Shown here one piece after another: positions 7,900 to 16,951 of a stretch of DNA of 21,458 nucleotides (positions are counted from its first letter, which is position 1; each line of letters begins with the position of its first letter). Below the pieces are notes generated by a model, which worked only from the letters and a program-made list of their open reading frames with translations, was not told the origin of the DNA and ran no database searches. The stretch covers positions 1 through 21,458 of the forward strand of contig CAIXNQ010000001.1 in the NCBI GenBank assembly GCA_903920835.1. Direction: 5' to 3'. Origin of the DNA: an uncultured Bacteroidota bacterium. Its GTDB lineage: Bacteria > Bacteroidota > Bacteroidia > Flavobacteriales > Flavobacteriaceae. A program made the translations under genes and the position numbers.

Positions 7900-8706
7900 A
7901 TGAATGACAAGAGGATATTATATGTATCATCTGAAGTAGTTCCTTATCTTGCTGAAAACGAAGTTTCTCTACTTTCCTACGACGTGCCAAAAATGGTAAA
8001 TGATCTCGGAGGACAGATTCGGATTTTTATGCCTCGATATGGTAATATTAATGAAAGAAGACACCAATTGCACGAAGTTATTCGGTTGTCGGGTATGAAT
8101 TTAGTAGTAAATGATGTTGATATGCCATTGATAATTAAAGTAGCTTCAATTCCGAGAGAGCGAATACAGGTCTATTTTATTGACAACGATGAATATTTTA
8201 AAAGAAAAGCTACCTTCAGTGACGAAGAAGGAAACTTATATCCAGATAATGACGAACGCTCAATTTTCTTTGCAAAAGGAGTAATAGAAACCGTAAAAAA
8301 ACTAAATTGGGTTCCAGACATTATTCATGTTCATGGATGGATGGCTGCATTGCTACCTATATACATGAAGCATTATTATAAAAACGAAGCGCTTTTTGCC
8401 GAGACTAAAATTGTTTCTTCTATTTATAGCCAATCTTTTGAAGGCAACTTGAATGTGGAATTGATTAATAAAATCGCTTTTGACGGAGTTCCTAAAAAAG
8501 CCATTTCAGAATTAGAACTACCAAACTACGAGAACATTATTAAATCATCCATAAACCACTCAGATGCAGTAATTATTGGTTCAGAGAATCTATCTCCAAG
8601 TTTAACAAAATATATAGAAACTTCGAACAAACCTTTTTTACCTTTCACACCGAAAGATAAACTAACCGAAAATTATATAAACTTCTATAAAAATTCGGTA
8701 GTATAA
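7900..8706 (+). CDS. Short glycogen/starch synthase-like protein (GT5 N-terminal domain only), probably not a normal synthase
   Basis: The 268-residue protein resembles only the N-terminal Rossmann domain of glycogen synthase. It opens with ILYVSSEVVPYL, like the family's xxxSEMxPLxK, and has DIIHVHGWMAALLP (residues 140-153), matching the DVxHxHDWHxxLxP motif. The whole C-terminal glycosyltransferase domain is absent; full synthases have about 480 residues. The ADP-glucose-binding KTGGLADV motif is replaced by AENEVSLL (residues 18-25), and the HDWH motif has become HGWM, so ordinary synthase activity is unlikely. Similar short versions seem common in Flavobacteriaceae (from memory), so this is probably a fixed family rather than a recent truncation. 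It lies 11 bp before the DUF4270 gene and heads the glmS operon, which suggests a role, perhaps regulatory, in envelope or sugar metabolism (inference). Confidence 0.8.
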   Translation: MNDKRILYVSSEVVPYLAENEVSLLSYDVPKMVNDLGGQIRIFMPRYGNINERRHQLHEVIRLSGMNLVVNDVDMPLIIKVASIPRERIQVYFIDNDEYFKRKATFSDEEGNLYPDNDERSIFFAKGVIETVKKLNWVPDIIHVHGWMAALLPIYMKHYYKNEALFAETKIVSSIYSQSFEGNLNVELINKIAFDGVPKKAISELELPNYENIIKSSINHSDAVIIGSENLSPSLTKYIETSNKPFLPFTPKDKLTENYINFYKNSVV

Positions 8707-8717
8707 CCCATTCTAAT

Positions 8718-10379
8718 ATGACTAAAGCGTTTTTAAAAGTAATTTTATTAGTAAGCATCATTTCGTTTTTTAGTTCCTGCGATAAAGAATACGATTCTAT
8801 TGGTGCAAACATCATCGGAGACAATCATTTCATTACAGAAAAATATGATGGTGCTTCGTTATCAATAATAAATAAAAAAACAGGACCAATTCAAACCAGT
8901 AATTTAGATATTTACGCATTTGGAATCATCGAAAATGAAGTTTTTGGAAACACTACCGCTAATTTTGCGACTCAAGTTCAACTAGCCTCTGTTGCCCCGT
9001 CAATTGACCCAACTTTACAACAAACTATTGACAGTGTTGTCGTTCACATTCCTTACTACACCAAACTGGTTTCAACAAACACTGACGGAACCCATACTTA
9101 CACTCTCGATTCAATTGTTAAAGGAAATTACAATACTGCAAAAATGAAATTGAATGTTTATGAAAACAATTATTTCATGCGCGACCGAGATCCATTATCA
9201 AATTTTACTGAAGCACAACGTTTTTATTCTGATCAAGATGCGTCTTTTAATTTTTTGAAAGGTATAACATTATATGAAAACAGCTCCTTTCAATTTTCAG
9301 ATAACGAATATAAAATTATTTCTAAATCAAGTGACGGAACAGAATCTACTTCGTATCTAGCTCCAGGACTTCATGTAGATTTAGATCATAATTTCTTTAA
9401 CACCAAAATTTTCCTAGCTTCATCAGATAAACTACAAAATAATACTGCTTTCTGTGACTGGTTTAAAGGTTTGTATTTTAGAATTGAACAAAATCAAGGA
9501 AATTGTATGGCGATGATGAATTTCAGAAAAGGAACAATTACTGTAAAATATCATGAAAATACTTCAACAACAGATTTTACTAAAGTATATAAAACAATTG
9601 TATTGAATCTAACAGGTAATTCCGTTGGTTTATTAAAAAATGAATACAACACCAATGGTTCTACTTATGACAATCTTCCATCTGAAACAACTGATAATTC
9701 TAGGATTTATTTAAAAGGTGGTGAAGGCTCGATTGGAATAATTAAACTTTTCGGAACCACAGATTTGAAAGGCTACAGCACTTCAACTGGACTATTCACA
9801 AACGCTCCAAATGGAGTTCCAGACGAATTAGATGATTTAAGAAGTAAAAATTGGTTAATCAACGAGGCTAATATTTCTTTTTACATCGACCAAACCATAA
9901 TGAATTCAAATGTGGTAGAACCAAACAGACTATATTTATACGACATAAATAATAAACGCCCTCTGGTTGATTATTATAACGACTACACCACTGGTTATTA
10001 TCCGAATTATTCAAAATATCAGCATGGCGGAATTATAGACAAAGGAACTTCCGCAATTGCAACTTCAAGAGGAATAAGATATAAAGTTAGAATTACCGAT
10101 TATTTAAGAAAATTATTAAAAAACAGTGATTCAACAAATGTAAAATTAGGTGTTGCAGTTTGTCAGTCAATAAACACAATATCATATGGAAAACTCAAAA
10201 GTGCTCCAGCGGTAAATGATGATAATTGGAAAAGTTTATTGCAATATGAAAAAAATTCCTATTTTTACCCATTGTCATCTGTTATGAATCCATTAGGAAC
10301 TGTAATATACGGAAACACTTCTGATGTTCCAGATGATAAAAAATTGAAATTGGAGATTTATTTTACTAAACCTAAATAA
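8718..10379 (+). CDS. DUF4270 family lipoprotein
   Basis: This is a 553-residue predicted lipoprotein. A short signal peptide (MTKAFLKVILLVSIISFFSSC) ends in a lipobox with Cys21, followed by DKEYDSIGANIIGDN, the usual opening of DUF4270 proteins in Bacteroidota. The charged residues after the Cys may act as a surface-export signal, but that is not certain. The body has no catalytic motif I recognise; it looks like a beta-rich envelope protein with many Asn, Thr and Tyr. It stands 11 bp after the glycogen-synthase-like gene and 6 bp before glmS, so all three are almost certainly translated from one transcript. That pairing with glmS points to an outer-membrane or cell-surface role linked to amino-sugar supply, but the function is unknown. 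Confidence 0.85.
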   Translation: MTKAFLKVILLVSIISFFSSCDKEYDSIGANIIGDNHFITEKYDGASLSIINKKTGPIQTSNLDIYAFGIIENEVFGNTTANFATQVQLASVAPSIDPTLQQTIDSVVVHIPYYTKLVSTNTDGTHTYTLDSIVKGNYNTAKMKLNVYENNYFMRDRDPLSNFTEAQRFYSDQDASFNFLKGITLYENSSFQFSDNEYKIISKSSDGTESTSYLAPGLHVDLDHNFFNTKIFLASSDKLQNNTAFCDWFKGLYFRIEQNQGNCMAMMNFRKGTITVKYHENTSTTDFTKVYKTIVLNLTGNSVGLLKNEYNTNGSTYDNLPSETTDNSRIYLKGGEGSIGIIKLFGTTDLKGYSTSTGLFTNAPNGVPDELDDLRSKNWLINEANISFYIDQTIMNSNVVEPNRLYLYDINNKRPLVDYYNDYTTGYYPNYSKYQHGGIIDKGTSAIATSRGIRYKVRITDYLRKLLKNSDSTNVKLGVAVCQSINTISYGKLKSAPAVNDDNWKSLLQYEKNSYFYPLSSVMNPLGTVIYGNTSDVPDDKKLKLEIYFTKPK

Positions 10380-10385
10380 TATTTT

Positions 10386-12233
10386 ATGTGTGGAATTGTT
10401 GGTTACATTGGTCATAGAGAAGCCTATCCAGTAATAATTAAAGGATTAAAAAGACTAGAATACAGAGGATACGATAGTGCAGGGATAATGCTTTATGATG
10501 GCGAAAATTTAAAAGTTTCAAAAACAAAAGGCAAAGTTCTAGATTTAGAAGAAAAATCTACTATAGAAATAAAAACTAACGGAACCATCGGAATGGGACA
10601 CACTCGTTGGGCAACACACGGGGTTCCGAACGATATAAACTCTCATCCTCATGTTTCTAACTCAGGCAAAATATCAATAATTCATAATGGAATTATTGAA
10701 AATTATGAACCACTTAAAAAAGAATTACAAAAAAGAGGTTACGTTTTTCATTCTGATACAGACACCGAAGTTTTAGTAAATCTTATTGAAGAAGTTCAAA
10801 AGAAAGAAAATTTAAAACTAGGAAAAGCAGTTCAAATAGCTTTAAACCAAGTTGTTGGAGCTTATGCAATTTGTGTTTTTGACGTTGAAAAACCAAACGA
10901 GATTGTGGTTGCTCGATTAGGAAGTCCACTTGCAATTGGCGTTGGTGAAAATGAATTTTTCATAGCTTCTGATGCGTCTCCGTTTATTGAATATACTTCA
11001 AACGCAATTTATTTAGAAGACGAAGAAATGGCAATTGTTCGCCTACACAAGCCTTTAAAAATAAGAAAAATTAAAGATGATTCACTTGTAGATCCTTATA
11101 TTCAAGAACTTCAAATGAATTTGGAGCAAATTGAAAAAGGAGGTTACGAACATTTTATGCTTAAAGAAATTTATGAGCAGCCTAATGTAATCAAAGATAC
11201 TTATAGAGGAAGACTACTAGCCAACAAAGGAATCATTCAAATGGCTGGAATCGAAGACAATTTAGAACGTTTTGTAAATGCAGAACGAATTTTAATTGTT
11301 GCCTGTGGTACCTCTTGGCATGCTGGTTTAGTAGCAGAATATGTTATTGAAGAGTTTGCAAGGATTCCTGTTGAAGTAGAATATGCTTCTGAGTTTAGGT
11401 ACCGAAATCCAATCATCAATAAAGGAGACGTTTTAATAGCAATTTCTCAATCTGGAGAAACTGCAGATACTTTAGCAGCAATTAAATTAGCTAAAGAAAA
11501 TGGAGCATTTGTTTTTGGAGTTTGCAATGTAGTTGGATCCTCAATTTCGAGAGAAACTCACGCAGGTGCTTACACTCATGCAGGTCCAGAAATTGGTGTT
11601 GCTTCAACTAAAGCTTTTACAACTCAAATCACTGTTCTTACAATGATTGCGCTTCGTATAGCTAAAGCAAAAGGAACATTATCTAATACTGTTTATCACC
11701 GTTATTTACTAGAATTAGAGATGATTCCAGAAAAAGTTGAAGAGGCTTTGCTAACAAATGACGTCTCAAAAATAATAGCAGAAAAATTTAAAGATGCTCC
11801 AAATTGTCTTTATTTAGGACGTGGTTATAATTTTCCAGTTGCCTTAGAAGGTGCTTTAAAACTAAAAGAAATTTCTTATATTCATGCCGAAGGTTATCCA
11901 GCAGCAGAAATGAAACACGGACCAATTGCTTTAATTGACGAGCAAATGCCAGTTGTGGTAATTGCACCAAGACAAGAACACTACGACAAAATTGTTAGCA
12001 ATATTCAAGAAATAAAATCAAGAAGCGGAAAAATTATTGCAATTGTAACTAAAGGAGATGTTCAAGTAAAAGAACTAGCCGATTATTCAATAGAAATTCC
12101 TGATACGCTTGATGCGCTTTCTCCATTATTAACTACAATTCCTTTACAATTACTTTCATATCACATAGCTGTATTTAGAGAATGTAATGTTGACCAGCCA
12201 AGAAACTTAGCAAAGTCTGTTACTGTAGAATAA
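10386..12233 (+). CDS. glmS: Glutamine--fructose-6-phosphate aminotransferase (isomerizing)
   Basis: GlmS makes glucosamine-6-phosphate from fructose-6-phosphate and glutamine, the first step towards UDP-GlcNAc for peptidoglycan and LPS; it is cytoplasmic. The 615-residue length is typical. The N-terminal glutaminase domain begins MCGIVGYIG with the nucleophile Cys2, and HTRWATHG gives the expected Arg74-Trp75 and His78. Two SIS isomerase domains follow: VACGTSWHAG near 305, SQSGETADT near 353, and STKAFTTQ near 405 in the first; LKEISYIHAEGYPAAEMKHG near 495 in the second. The C-terminus NLAKSVTVE carries the catalytic Lys610. Cys2 requires the start chosen here and removal of Met1. It is last in a three-gene operon and is followed by a strong terminator. 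I see no glmS ribozyme; the 6-bp gap to the upstream gene leaves no room for one. Confidence 0.98.
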   Translation: MCGIVGYIGHREAYPVIIKGLKRLEYRGYDSAGIMLYDGENLKVSKTKGKVLDLEEKSTIEIKTNGTIGMGHTRWATHGVPNDINSHPHVSNSGKISIIHNGIIENYEPLKKELQKRGYVFHSDTDTEVLVNLIEEVQKKENLKLGKAVQIALNQVVGAYAICVFDVEKPNEIVVARLGSPLAIGVGENEFFIASDASPFIEYTSNAIYLEDEEMAIVRLHKPLKIRKIKDDSLVDPYIQELQMNLEQIEKGGYEHFMLKEIYEQPNVIKDTYRGRLLANKGIIQMAGIEDNLERFVNAERILIVACGTSWHAGLVAEYVIEEFARIPVEVEYASEFRYRNPIINKGDVLIAISQSGETADTLAAIKLAKENGAFVFGVCNVVGSSISRETHAGAYTHAGPEIGVASTKAFTTQITVLTMIALRIAKAKGTLSNTVYHRYLLELEMIPEKVEEALLTNDVSKIIAEKFKDAPNCLYLGRGYNFPVALEGALKLKEISYIHAEGYPAAEMKHGPIALIDEQMPVVVIAPRQEHYDKIVSNIQEIKSRSGKIIAIVTKGDVQVKELADYSIEIPDTLDALSPLLTTIPLQLLSYHIAVFRECNVDQPRNLAKSVTVE

Positions 12234-12256
12234 TGATTTTTTTACAATATTTTATT

Positions 12257-12284
12257 AAAAGCGAGATTTATTCTCGCTTTTTTT
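12257..12284 (+). terminator. Rho-independent terminator of the glmS operon
   Basis: A perfect 10-bp stem (AAAAGCGAGA at 12257-12266 with TCTCGCTTTT at 12272-12281) has a 5-nt loop and a run of seven T. It begins 24 bp after the glmS stop. Confidence 0.93.
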
Positions 12285-12311
12285 GTGGAATTAAAAATAA
12301 ATAGTAATTTG
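12282..12311 (+). promoter_or_regulatory. Candidate promoter of the TonB receptor-hydrolase pair
   Basis: TTTG at 12282-12285 is followed after 19 bp by TAATTTG at 12305-12311. This is close to the Bacteroidota pattern TTTG-N19-TAnnTTTG, with one base missing in the -7 spacer. The TTTG overlaps the T-run of the preceding terminator. The receptor ATG is 29 bp downstream. Confidence 0.4.
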
Positions 12312-12339
12312 GCTTCTTAAAACCAAAAAATAAGAACCA

Positions 12340-15195
12340 ATGAAATTACAATTAATTATTTTGTCATTGTTTTTTTGTGCTATTTCTTTTGCACAAAATT
12401 CGATTTCTGGAATTGTCACCAATTCAGAAAACCAACCCGTTTCGGGAGCCAATATTAAAATTATTGGCGAATCTTCTAGTACAGTTTCTGACATAACAGG
12501 AAACTTTATTCTTAAAACTTCAAAGAAATTTCCGTTTACAATTGAAGTATCAAGCTTAGGTTTAGGAAAAAAAAGCGTTGAAGTAAAAAACGGAACTCAG
12601 AAAATTTCAGTTCAACTTAGCACAGAAGACCTGAAATTAGATGAAATTGTGGTTGCTGCTTCTAGAACACCCGAAAAGGTCAAAGAATCGCCTGTAACCA
12701 TTGAACGAATGACTATTAAAGATATCAAAAAGTCGGCATCGCCTTCTTATTATGATGCTTTAGAAAATCTCAAGGAAGTTCAAATGAACACTAGCAGTAT
12801 GTCGTTCAAATCCATTAACACTAGAGGATTTGCTACGGTTTCTAACACTAGATTTATGCAATTGGTTGACGGAATGGACAATTCTTCTCCGCTTTTAAAC
12901 TTTGTTCTGGGCAATATGATAGGAATTTCTGAGATTGATGTTCAAAGTGTAGAGTTACTTCCTGGAGCATCGTCGGCGTTATATGGGGCAAATGCGTTTA
13001 ACGGAATATTGTTTATGAATAGTAAAAATCCTTTTACAAGTGAAGGAGTTACTGCTTATGCAAAATATGGTCAAACCAATCAAAAAGCCGCCGGAGCTAA
13101 TGAATATTACGACTATGGCGTAAGAGTTGCTCATAAATTCTCAGATTATTTTGCAGCAAAAGCTAATTTTACTTTCATGAGTGGCACCGATTGGTATGCA
13201 ACTGATTATCGAGATTTGTCTAATCCCGGAAAAGACAGAAGTTACTATAATTATAATGGAATGAATGTTTATGGTGACGAAGTAGCTAAAAACTTAAAAG
13301 ATGCCTACCAACTCGGAATAGATAGTGGTTCTGTTCCAGCTTCGCAAGCAGGTGCGATTAATTTGCTGCCTGATACTAAAGTTAGCCGAACTGGTTATAA
13401 CGAAACCGATTTGACTGACAGTAAAGTGAGAAACTCTAAAATTGATTTCTCTCTTCATGCAAGACCTTTCGGGAATGATAAATTTGAAGTTATTTGGCAA
13501 AGTAAATTCGGTTTTGGAAATGCAGTTTATCAAGGTGCGAGCAGATATTATTTGAATGGCTTTTTTATGCAACAACACAAGCTTGAATTAAAAGGGAAGA
13601 ACTTCTTTGTTAGGGGTTATTCTACTACTGAAGACGGCGGAAAATCGTATGACATGACATTTACTGCAATCAACATTAACAGAACTTGGAAAAGTGATTC
13701 GAATTGGTTTAAAGACTATTTAGCTGGATATATTGGTTCTACTTTGTCTGGATTAACACCAGCTCAAGCACATGCTAACGCAAGAACTGCAGCCGATGCC
13801 GGAAGATTATTGCCAGGAACAGATGCTTATAAAGCTGCCTATAATGCTGTGATTGCAAATCCTGACGTTATTTATGGTTCAAAATTAGTTGACAACTCAC
13901 ATATTTATCATTCTGATGCCAATTATAATTTTAAAGATTTAATTAATGTTGCCGAGATTCAAGTGGGTGGTTCTTATAGACTTTATGATTTGAATTCACA
14001 CGGAAGAATTTACACTGATGAGTTTTCTGCCATCAAATACAATGAATTCGGAATTTATACGCAAGCACAAAAAAAGCTGATGGAAGACCGTTTGAAACTT
14101 GCGGCTTCTATTCGATATGATAAATCTAAAAACTTTGATGGCAATTTCTCTCCAAGATTATCTGCGGTATATGCTGTTGGCGAAAAAAAGAACCACACTT
14201 TCAGAGGTTCATTCCAAACAGGATTTAGAAACCCAACTACTCAAGATCAATACATCGGATTTAATATCGGAACTTCAGTTCTTTTAGGTTCTGCGCCTGA
14301 TAACTTAGAAAGATACAAACAAGTAGTAGGTGACAATATCAAAAACAGTGGTTATATCTCTAGCTATGGTCAAAATATATTAAATTCTACAACCAAAGAA
14401 ATTACAGGTTTTGATGCTTACAATAACTCTTTCACAAAATCGTCTTTCCAAGATTTCTTAGACACCTACAAATCTAACGGGAATAATATAGATGAAGCCG
14501 CAAAATTATTAAGAAAATCAAATGCTGGCTTTGTGAAACCAGAAACTGTGAAAGCTTTTGACTTAGGATACAGAGGAGATTTCAAAGGTTTTTCTTTTGA
14601 CATTAATGGTTATTATAATATCTACAACAATTTCATCGGTAACTTAACGGTGCTTACGCCTTATTATGGTGTTGCTCAAGATGCGCCATCTGGAAGCAAT
14701 ATCATCGCTGCTCAAGCTTTAAGAAGAGAAGATTCAAGAGAATTTCAATTATATACGAACACCGATGTAGTCATTAAATCAATGGGATTTGGTGCAGGAG
14801 TTTCTAAAAAAGTATTTGGCAATTATGAAATTGGTGCCAACTATAATTATGCTCAATTTGACTTTGACCAAGCTAAAGACCCAAGTTTTGAAGCTTGTTT
14901 TAACACCCCAAAACACAGAGCAAAAGTCTCTTTAGGCAATGACAAATTATTTAAAAACTTTGGTTTTAATCTAAGCGGAAGATGGAGCAGTGCCTATTTA
15001 TGGCAATCGACTTTTGTTGATGGAATGATAGACCCAGCAGCAGTTGTTGATGCACAAATCAATTATAGTTTCCCAAAATTAAAATCTGTTTTAAAGATTG
15101 GAGCTGCAAATATTGGCGGACATGAATACAGACAAGTCTTAGGAGCTGGTTTAATTGGTCAACAATATTTTGCTTCGTTAACCATCAACCCATAA
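12340..15195 (+). CDS. TonB-dependent outer-membrane receptor with carboxypeptidase-like N-terminal domain
   Basis: This 951-residue outer-membrane transporter uses TonB energy to import a bound substrate. The signal peptide MKLQLIILSLFFCAISFAQ is followed by a CarboxypepD_reg-like domain (about residues 22-95: SISGIVTNSENQPVSGANIK). A TonB-box-like stretch DEIVVAASRTPE begins at residue 101. A plug domain follows (about 112-230, with INTRGF, then VELLPGASSALYGANAFNG at about 203-221), and then a 22-strand-type beta barrel to the C-terminus. No SusD partner follows, so it is not a standard SusC polysaccharide system. The next gene, 30 bp on, is an SGNH hydrolase lipoprotein, which suggests uptake of a product released from an ester or lipid (inference). 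The substrate cannot be read from the sequence. Confidence 0.93.
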   Translation: MKLQLIILSLFFCAISFAQNSISGIVTNSENQPVSGANIKIIGESSSTVSDITGNFILKTSKKFPFTIEVSSLGLGKKSVEVKNGTQKISVQLSTEDLKLDEIVVAASRTPEKVKESPVTIERMTIKDIKKSASPSYYDALENLKEVQMNTSSMSFKSINTRGFATVSNTRFMQLVDGMDNSSPLLNFVLGNMIGISEIDVQSVELLPGASSALYGANAFNGILFMNSKNPFTSEGVTAYAKYGQTNQKAAGANEYYDYGVRVAHKFSDYFAAKANFTFMSGTDWYATDYRDLSNPGKDRSYYNYNGMNVYGDEVAKNLKDAYQLGIDSGSVPASQAGAINLLPDTKVSRTGYNETDLTDSKVRNSKIDFSLHARPFGNDKFEVIWQSKFGFGNAVYQGASRYYLNGFFMQQHKLELKGKNFFVRGYSTTEDGGKSYDMTFTAININRTWKSDSNWFKDYLAGYIGSTLSGLTPAQAHANARTAADAGRLLPGTDAYKAAYNAVIANPDVIYGSKLVDNSHIYHSDANYNFKDLINVAEIQVGGSYRLYDLNSHGRIYTDEFSAIKYNEFGIYTQAQKKLMEDRLKLAASIRYDKSKNFDGNFSPRLSAVYAVGEKKNHTFRGSFQTGFRNPTTQDQYIGFNIGTSVLLGSAPDNLERYKQVVGDNIKNSGYISSYGQNILNSTTKEITGFDAYNNSFTKSSFQDFLDTYKSNGNNIDEAAKLLRKSNAGFVKPETVKAFDLGYRGDFKGFSFDINGYYNIYNNFIGNLTVLTPYYGVAQDAPSGSNIIAAQALRREDSREFQLYTNTDVVIKSMGFGAGVSKKVFGNYEIGANYNYAQFDFDQAKDPSFEACFNTPKHRAKVSLGNDKLFKNFGFNLSGRWSSAYLWQSTFVDGMIDPAAVVDAQINYSFPKLKSVLKIGAANIGGHEYRQVLGAGLIGQQYFASLTINP

Positions 15196-15225
15196 TTATT
15201 TAACTATTACTAAAAATTTTCAATC

Positions 15226-16809
15226 ATGATAAAAAATATTCAATTGCTATTTTTGGTTTCATTAACCATAATAGCCTGTTCAAAATCTGAAGATACTGTT
15301 GACAATAGTTCTTCTGACGGCAAAGCATTAACTGCTGGGTCAGCCAATTTTTCTAAGTTTGTTGCCCTTGGAGATTCATTTACGGCGGGCTATAGCGACA
15401 ATGCATTGTTCAAAGCTGGTCAAGAAAATGCTTTTCCAAACATCATGGCACAGCAATTTTCGCTCGTTGGTGGCGGCGCATTCACTACGCCTTTTATGAA
15501 CGATAATCTTGGAGGGTTTAATTTAGGCGGTGTTCAATTTCCATTAACCCCTACTCGTTTATATTTTAATATTGCTACTTCATTACCTGCAAATGTTCCT
15601 GGAAACACGACCACTTCTTTAACAGAACATCTTTCTGGATCGTTCGGAAACTTAGGGGTTCCTGGCGCAAAAAGCTATCATTTGGAGACACCTAACTATG
15701 GCAATTTAGCTGGGGTTTTAACTGGTTCTGCCAATCCATATTTTGCTAGATTTGCTTCTGCTCCTACCAAAACTGTTCTTGAAGATGCCATAGCACAAAC
15801 ACCAACATTCTTTTCTTTATGGATTGGCGGCAACGATGTGTTGGGTTATGCCTTATCAGGAGGTACTGGGGTTGATCAAACTGGAAATCCAAACCCTGCA
15901 ACTTATGGTGCAAGCGATATTACAGACCCAACTGTTTTTGCTGGGGTTTATAATAATTTAGTAAACGGATTAACAGCCTCAGGAGCTAAAGGCGTGGTGG
16001 CAAACGTTCCTTATGTAAAGTCAATTCCTTTCTTTACGAGAGTTCCTGCCTACGCATTGCCTGGATTACCTGCTGCTAATGCTACCGATATTCAAAACAA
16101 TGCTAAACTAAATCAATTGTTTGCTGGCGTAAACGGATATTTAGCAAGTGTTGGAAAACCAGCGCGATTTGTAAATTTAGTTTCTGACGACGCTAATGCT
16201 AGCACAGTTGAAGCTAATCCTGTGTTGATTACAGATGAAACTTTAGATGATATTGCACCTGTTATTAAATCTGCATTAATGTTCGGAGGGATTAGTGATG
16301 CCGACGCAACGGCTATAAGTAACAAATGCGGTAAAGCAAGACACGCAAGCAATGCCTCAGCAACTCAAGATTATATCTTATTATCGGCAAGCACGGTTAT
16401 AGGTAGCCTGGATTCATCTGCACCTGCTGGCTATAATGTTATTGGTGTAACGGTTCCACTAGAAGACAAATACACGCTAACTGCCGACGAAGTTTCTAAA
16501 ATTAAAGTAGCGACTGATGCTTATAATACTACCATTTCTGGGATTGCAGCTACTAAAGAGCTTGCATTTGTTGACACTCTTTCTATTTTAGACAAAGTTG
16601 CGACCGGAAAATATGTTCAAGAAAACTATACCATGGCATCGACCTATGTTTTCGGAAATTCATTTTCGCTCGACGGCGTTCATGCCAGCCCTCGCGGATA
16701 TGCTTTAATTGCCAACGAATTTATTATGGCAATTAACAAAGCTTATGGCTCGAACATGAAAGGTGTAAAACTTGAAGACTATCGCATTCTTTATCCTAAA
16801 TTGTTCTAA
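15226..16809 (+). CDS. SGNH/GDSL-family hydrolase lipoprotein
   Basis: This is a 527-residue predicted lipoprotein esterase or lipase. The signal peptide ends in the lipobox IIAC (Cys18), and the Ser- and acid-rich SKSEDTVD after it resembles surface-export signals of Bacteroidota lipoproteins. All four SGNH blocks can be found: FVALGDSFTAGY with nucleophile Ser51, a Gly in GNLGVPGAKS near 147, GGNDV with Asn203, and DGVHASPRGYALIANEF giving the Asp483/His486 pair. It is longer than the minimal 200-250-residue SGNH fold, with insertions between the blocks. It follows the TonB receptor by 30 bp and shares its transcript. It most likely hydrolyses an ester at the outer membrane and feeds the receptor; whether the substrate is lipid, acylated sugar or something else is open. 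Confidence 0.9.
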   Translation: MIKNIQLLFLVSLTIIACSKSEDTVDNSSSDGKALTAGSANFSKFVALGDSFTAGYSDNALFKAGQENAFPNIMAQQFSLVGGGAFTTPFMNDNLGGFNLGGVQFPLTPTRLYFNIATSLPANVPGNTTTSLTEHLSGSFGNLGVPGAKSYHLETPNYGNLAGVLTGSANPYFARFASAPTKTVLEDAIAQTPTFFSLWIGGNDVLGYALSGGTGVDQTGNPNPATYGASDITDPTVFAGVYNNLVNGLTASGAKGVVANVPYVKSIPFFTRVPAYALPGLPAANATDIQNNAKLNQLFAGVNGYLASVGKPARFVNLVSDDANASTVEANPVLITDETLDDIAPVIKSALMFGGISDADATAISNKCGKARHASNASATQDYILLSASTVIGSLDSSAPAGYNVIGVTVPLEDKYTLTADEVSKIKVATDAYNTTISGIAATKELAFVDTLSILDKVATGKYVQENYTMASTYVFGNSFSLDGVHASPRGYALIANEFIMAINKAYGSNMKGVKLEDYRILYPKLF

Positions 16810-16830
16810 AAAACAGATTTTTTTAGAATC

Positions 16831-16868
16831 AAAAAACCGACCCCAATTAATGTGGTCGGTTTTTTTTA
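16831..16868 (+). terminator. Rho-independent terminator after the SGNH hydrolase gene
   Basis: A 12-bp stem (AAAAAACCGACC at 16831-16842 with GGTCGGTTTTTT at 16854-16865) has an 11-nt loop and an eight-T tail. It lies 21 bp past the stop codon. The A-run on the other side could make it work in both directions. Confidence 0.92.
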
Positions 16869-16951
16869 TGAAAGAAGAGGTCTAATAAGTTTGATGTTCA
16901 ATTTCAAAAGAAATATTGATTAGAAAGAAATTTTGATTTCATTATTTACAA

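Noticed and set aside
10380..10385. glmS ribozyme upstream of glmS
   Set aside because: Only 6 bp separate the preceding stop codon from the glmS start, and that ribozyme is characteristic of Firmicutes.
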